Shown here piece after piece: positions 61,343 to 64,000 of a stretch of DNA of 64,000 bases. A model generated the notes under the pieces. It made no database searches. It worked only from the letters and a program-made list of their open reading frames with translations, and was not told the origin of the DNA. Every line of letters begins with the position of its first letter. Within the stretch, counting starts at the first letter, position 1. The stretch spans positions 4,774,001 through 4,838,000 of the forward strand of contig NZ_CP092430.2 in NCBI RefSeq assembly GCF_022374935.2, written 5' to 3'. Source of the stretch: Mycolicibacter virginiensis (GTDB taxonomy: Bacteria > Actinomycetota > Actinomycetes > Mycobacteriales > Mycobacteriaceae). A program made the translations under genes and the position numbers.

Positions 61343-62800
61343 CTACAGTGCCGCCCAGATCGACTTGGTCTTGAGGTAGCCGTCGATGCCCTCGTAGCCG
61401 AACTCGTGGCCCATACCGGACTGCTTGTAACCGCCGAACGGGACGTTGTGGTCGAAGACCAGCTGGCAGTTCAACGTCACCGTGCCGGCCTGCAGGCGCT
61501 TGCCCAGGTTGTGTGCGCGCGCCAGGTTGGTGGTCCACGCCGTGGCCGCCAGGCCGTAGCTGGTGTCGTTGGCCATCGCCACCGCTTCGTCGTCGTCGTC
61601 GAACGGCAAGATGGTGACGACCGGCCCGAAGATCTCTTCCCGATACAGCCGGCTGGTGGCCGGGTCGACGTTGGTCAGCACGGTCGGCTTCACGAAGTAG
61701 CCCTTACGATCCACCCGGTAACCACCGGACACCACCTCGACGCCGTCCTTGCGTCCCTGGTCGATGTAGCCCATGACGCGCTCAAGCTGTTTGGCACTGA
61801 CCAGCGGGCTGATCATGGCGCCCTCGTCCTTGGGACCACCGAGCACCAAGTTCTCGCCGATCATCGCGATACCCGCGACCACTCGCTCATAGACGCTGCG
61901 CTGCACGAAGATCCGGGATCCGCAGACACAGCCCTGACCGGAGTGCACGAAGATACCCATCGCGGCCATCATGATCGCCATGTCCAGGTCGGCGTCCTCG
62001 TAGATCAGCACCGGGGACTTCCCGCCCAGCTCCAGCGTCACCTTCTTCAGGTTGTCCGCGGAATTGCGCATGATCTCCTTGCCGACATCGGTCGAGCCGG
62101 TGAAGGCGACCTTCTCCACATCGGGGTGCGCGGTGATCGCCGCACCCGCGGTGGCGCCGTAGCCGATGACGAAGTTGGTGACACCCTCGGGAACCCCGGC
62201 CTGCGCGATCAGCCGTTCCAGCAGCACCGCCGACAGCGGCGTCTCCTCGGCCGGCTTGACGACGCTGCTGCAGCCGGCCGCCAGCGCCGGGGCGACCTTG
62301 GCGCAGGCGTTGAACAACGGGCCGTTCCACGGATAGATCAGGCCCACCACGCCGTAGGGCTCCTTCACGGTGTAGGCGTGCATGTTGGCGTAGGTGCTGT
62401 TGACGCCGCCCTCCATCTGCACCTGGTAGCTGCTGCCGTTGAGCTTGGTACACCAGCCTGCGTAGTACCGGTAGAACTCCGCACAGGTGGACACGATCAT
62501 CTCGGCCTGCGCCGGCGGCATGCCGGCGTCCAGGGACTCCAGCTCGGCGAACTCCGCAGCGTGCTCATCGATCAGGTCCGCAAGCCGCCACAGCACCTTG
62601 GCGCGCTGGCGAGCCGGAAGATCAGTCCACGCACCGGATTGGTAGGTCGCCTTGGCGCGGGCGACGGCTTCGTTGACCGCTTGGGGACCGGCGTCGCGGA
62701 ACTCGGTGATCTGCTCTTCGGTGGCCGGGTCGATGACCGGGATGACTTCACCGGTACCGGGCCGCTTCGCAAGATCATCGATTACCGACTGCACGGTCAT
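61343..62800 (-). CDS. NAD(P)-dependent aldehyde dehydrogenase
   Basis: A 485-aa ALDH-superfamily enzyme oxidising an aldehyde to acid. The catalytic Cys is in GQGCVCGSRI, with Glu in ELGGKSPVL and Asn in YPWNGPLFN. The closest Mtb relatives are of the AldA/AldC type; the substrate is not predictable. It is divergent from a TetR gene 141 bases away, which likely regulates it. The stop is four bases from the MMPL stop, convergent. Confidence 0.92.
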   Translation of the reverse strand: MTVQSVIDDLAKRPGTGEVIPVIDPATEEQITEFRDAGPQAVNEAVARAKATYQSGAWTDLPARQRAKVLWRLADLIDEHAAEFAELESLDAGMPPAQAEMIVSTCAEFYRYYAGWCTKLNGSSYQVQMEGGVNSTYANMHAYTVKEPYGVVGLIYPWNGPLFNACAKVAPALAAGCSSVVKPAEETPLSAVLLERLIAQAGVPEGVTNFVIGYGATAGAAITAHPDVEKVAFTGSTDVGKEIMRNSADNLKKVTLELGGKSPVLIYEDADLDMAIMMAAMGIFVHSGQGCVCGSRIFVQRSVYERVVAGIAMIGENLVLGGPKDEGAMISPLVSAKQLERVMGYIDQGRKDGVEVVSGGYRVDRKGYFVKPTVLTNVDPATSRLYREEIFGPVVTILPFDDDDEAVAMANDTSYGLAATAWTTNLARAHNLGKRLQAGTVTLNCQLVFDHNVPFGGYKQSGMGHEFGYEGIDGYLKTKSIWAAL

Positions 62801-62823
62801 TGGCGGGTCCTTTGGTTGCGACG

Positions 62824-62842
62824 GCAGATGCTGTGCACCTGC
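62824..62842. promoter_or_regulatory. Possible TetR operator between aldehyde dehydrogenase and tetR
   Basis: GCAGATG-CTGTG-CACCTGC is an inverted repeat with six of seven pairs matching. It lies 24 bases upstream of the dehydrogenase ATG and 100 bases from the tetR start. It is the best palindrome in the gap. Confidence 0.4.
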
Positions 62843-62941
62843 TTAGCATTGCGGACACGGCGTGGTCAACAGCGGGCACGGAGCGACCGCGGTTACGGTT
62901 CCGGCTATGAATCGGCGTCGAACCCGGGCACGGAGGTTCTG

Positions 62942-63562
62942 ATGCGCACCCGCGGTTGGGGCGGGAATGTGCCCGCCAGCGACGAGGAGGCGGTGGCGCG
63001 GATTCTGCAGGCCACCCGCCAGACCATCGACGAACGCGGCGAGCAGACCAGCATCGCCGACGTCGCGCGGACGCTGGGCGTCACGCGGCAGACGGTCTAC
63101 CGCTATTTCCCCAGCACCGAGGAGCTGCTGGCGGCGACCGCGGCCGACGGTGCCGGCACCTTTCTGGACCAGCTGGCTGACGCCCTGGCCGGAATGACCG
63201 ATCCTGGCGAAGCGGTCGCCGAGGGCGTGGCACTGACCCTGGAGCGCCTCCCCCACGACCCCTACGTCGGTCTCTTGCTGCGCTCCCAACAAGCCAGCGC
63301 CTTTGCCGTGACCGTCACCACCGATACCGGCCGAAGTTTCGGGCACTCCCTGCTCGACCGTCTCGACGTCGACTGGACCGTCTTCGACGAGCAGGGCATC
63401 GACGACATCATCGAGATGGTGCTGCGCACGTTGCAGTCGTTCATCCTGGCGCCGCTGCCCGCACCGGGCGACGAACTACGGCGCCTGCTGCGCCGGTGGA
63501 TCGCACCTGCGGTGAGCGCGGCGCGCCGCGCTACGCCGGATCGCGCGTCAGCGAATAGGTGA
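62942..63562 (+). CDS. TetR-family regulator
   Basis: A 206-aa protein. The helix-turn-helix is TSIADVARTLGVTRQTVYRYF. The ATG at 62942 gives MRTRGWGGNVPASDEE. It is divergent from the aldehyde dehydrogenase gene. Its 3' end overlaps the convergent SDR gene by 32 bases. The ligand is unknown. Confidence 0.88.
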   Translation: MRTRGWGGNVPASDEEAVARILQATRQTIDERGEQTSIADVARTLGVTRQTVYRYFPSTEELLAATAADGAGTFLDQLADALAGMTDPGEAVAEGVALTLERLPHDPYVGLLLRSQQASAFAVTVTTDTGRSFGHSLLDRLDVDWTVFDEQGIDDIIEMVLRTLQSFILAPLPAPGDELRRLLRRWIAPAVSAARRATPDRASANR

Positions 63563-64000
63563 CGCCGGTCAGTGCTTCGGCGACCGTCCACAGCCGCCGC
63601 TGCGCATCGGCGTCACCGGCTCGGCCGGCAGCGCGTACCAACACCGGTGGGCCGATCTGCTCGAAACGCCCACCCGGGCCGTAGAACTGACCGCCCGTGG
63701 CGGCCGGGTCGGTCGCTGCCCGCAACATCGGCAGGGCGCCCTCGGCAGGCCCCTGGGTGAACCAACCCGTCACATAGCGAGACCGGCTGTTGAACACCCA
63801 GCGCACCGCCCTGGACTGCTCGCGCAGGATCGAGGTACGGGTGCCACCGGGGTGTGCCGCCAACGCGATCGCCGGGCTGGCAGCCGATTCCAGCCGCCGC
63901 TGCAGTTCGTAGGTGGCCATCAGTTGGGCAAGCTTGGACTGGGTGTAAGCCCTCGACGGAGTGAACGACGTGGTCAACTGCAGATCGTCGAACGCGATCC
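63531..64000 (-). CDS. Short-chain dehydrogenase/reductase, C-terminal part (cut by window edge)
   Basis: The open frame continues beyond base 64000; only the last 156 codons are visible. The catalytic Tyr/Lys lie in SRAYTQSKLAQLM, followed by AAHPGGTRTSIL, the SDR post-catalytic motif, typical of retinol-dehydrogenase/protochlorophyllide-reductase-like SDRs. The Rossmann motif would be outside the window. The substrate is unknown. Confidence 0.9.
   Translation of the reverse strand, partial: IAFDDLQLTTSFTPSRAYTQSKLAQLMATYELQRRLESAASPAIALAAHPGGTRTSILREQSRAVRWVFNSRSRYVTGWFTQGPAEGALPMLRAATDPAATGGQFYGPGGRFEQIGPPVLVRAAGRAGDADAQRRLWTVAEALTGVTYSLTRDPA

Noticed and set aside
61406..62941. Plus-strand open frame running into the TetR gene
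   Set aside because: It is antisense to the aldehyde dehydrogenase; only the part from 62942 has a helix-turn-helix and a sensible start.

Overview
The window is high-GC mycobacterial chromosome. It carries mycobacterial hallmark genes: espR, hns with PAKKA repeats, ethA/ethR, an antigen-85 mycolyltransferase, an L,D-transpeptidase, MmpS/MmpL pairs, a PGRS-type secreted protein and a carboxylic acid reductase. Gene order over long stretches matches M. tuberculosis (Mtb), but there are gene replacements, an extra glutamine synthetase, a full-length LCP protein and a secreted PGRS-glycosidase. This points to a non-tuberculous Mycobacterium sensu lato; the species cannot be fixed from sequence alone. 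Ortholog names (Rv numbers) come from recognising the proteins and their order, not from a database search.

Region 1 (1-18.4 kb) follows Mtb Rv3838c to Rv3855: pheA (cut by the window edge), an IdeR-box-preceded Rv3839 homolog, an inserted CPBP protease, an inserted PGRS-GH5 secreted enzyme, an LCP protein, bfrB behind tandem iron boxes, glpQ1, an Rv3843c-like zinc-ribbon membrane protein, a 500-bp intergenic region with DnaA-box-like sites and a CRP-like site, a 52-aa membrane peptide, sodA, the Rv3847 homolog, a Gdt1/UPF0016 transporter, espR, the Rv3850 homolog, a YcnI-CopC copper pair, hns, rraA, a YggS paralog and the divergent ethA/ethR pair. Region 2 (18.4-25.2 kb) is accessory: a small membrane protein, 79-bp tandem repeats before an F420-type LLM oxidoreductase, a decayed gene with orphan palindromes, and a TetR-controlled operon of DUF4242 protein, acyl-CoA-dehydrogenase-like enzyme and an SsuBAC/TauBAC-type ABC importer. 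Region 3 (25.2-34.1 kb) is nitrogen assimilation: gltBD divergent from a GlnA1-like glutamine synthetase, then an Rv3860-like MinD ATPase.

Region 4 (34.1-49.8 kb) begins with a MaoC hydratase and a 2-methylfumaryl-CoA-isomerase-like CoA transferase. It then runs fbpC, DUF1275, pepA, fusA2, DUF2231, ldtA, two tiny ORFs, car, acyltransferase and rhomboid. This is the Mtb Rv0129c to Rv0110 block in reversed order and orientation. The junction next to the Rv3860 homolog is what an inversion across the replication origin would produce. Region 5 (49.9-64 kb) is accessory: a methyltransferase, a small secreted protein, a TetR-controlled mmpS-mmpL-FAD oxygenase-SnoaL-DinB operon, two tandem Tat-exported paralogs, a second MMPL transporter, an aldehyde dehydrogenase divergent from a TetR regulator, and a partial SDR.

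The most unusual items are: a 57-bp repeat triplicated in frame inside the signal peptide of the PGRS-GH5 protein and related to tandem repeats behind sodA; the TetR-DUF4242-ACAD-ABC locus; the paired small ORFs upstream of ldtA's convergent end; the MmpS/L tailoring operon; and the origin-spanning inversion junction. No rRNA, tRNA, CRISPR array, IS element or prophage was recognised.
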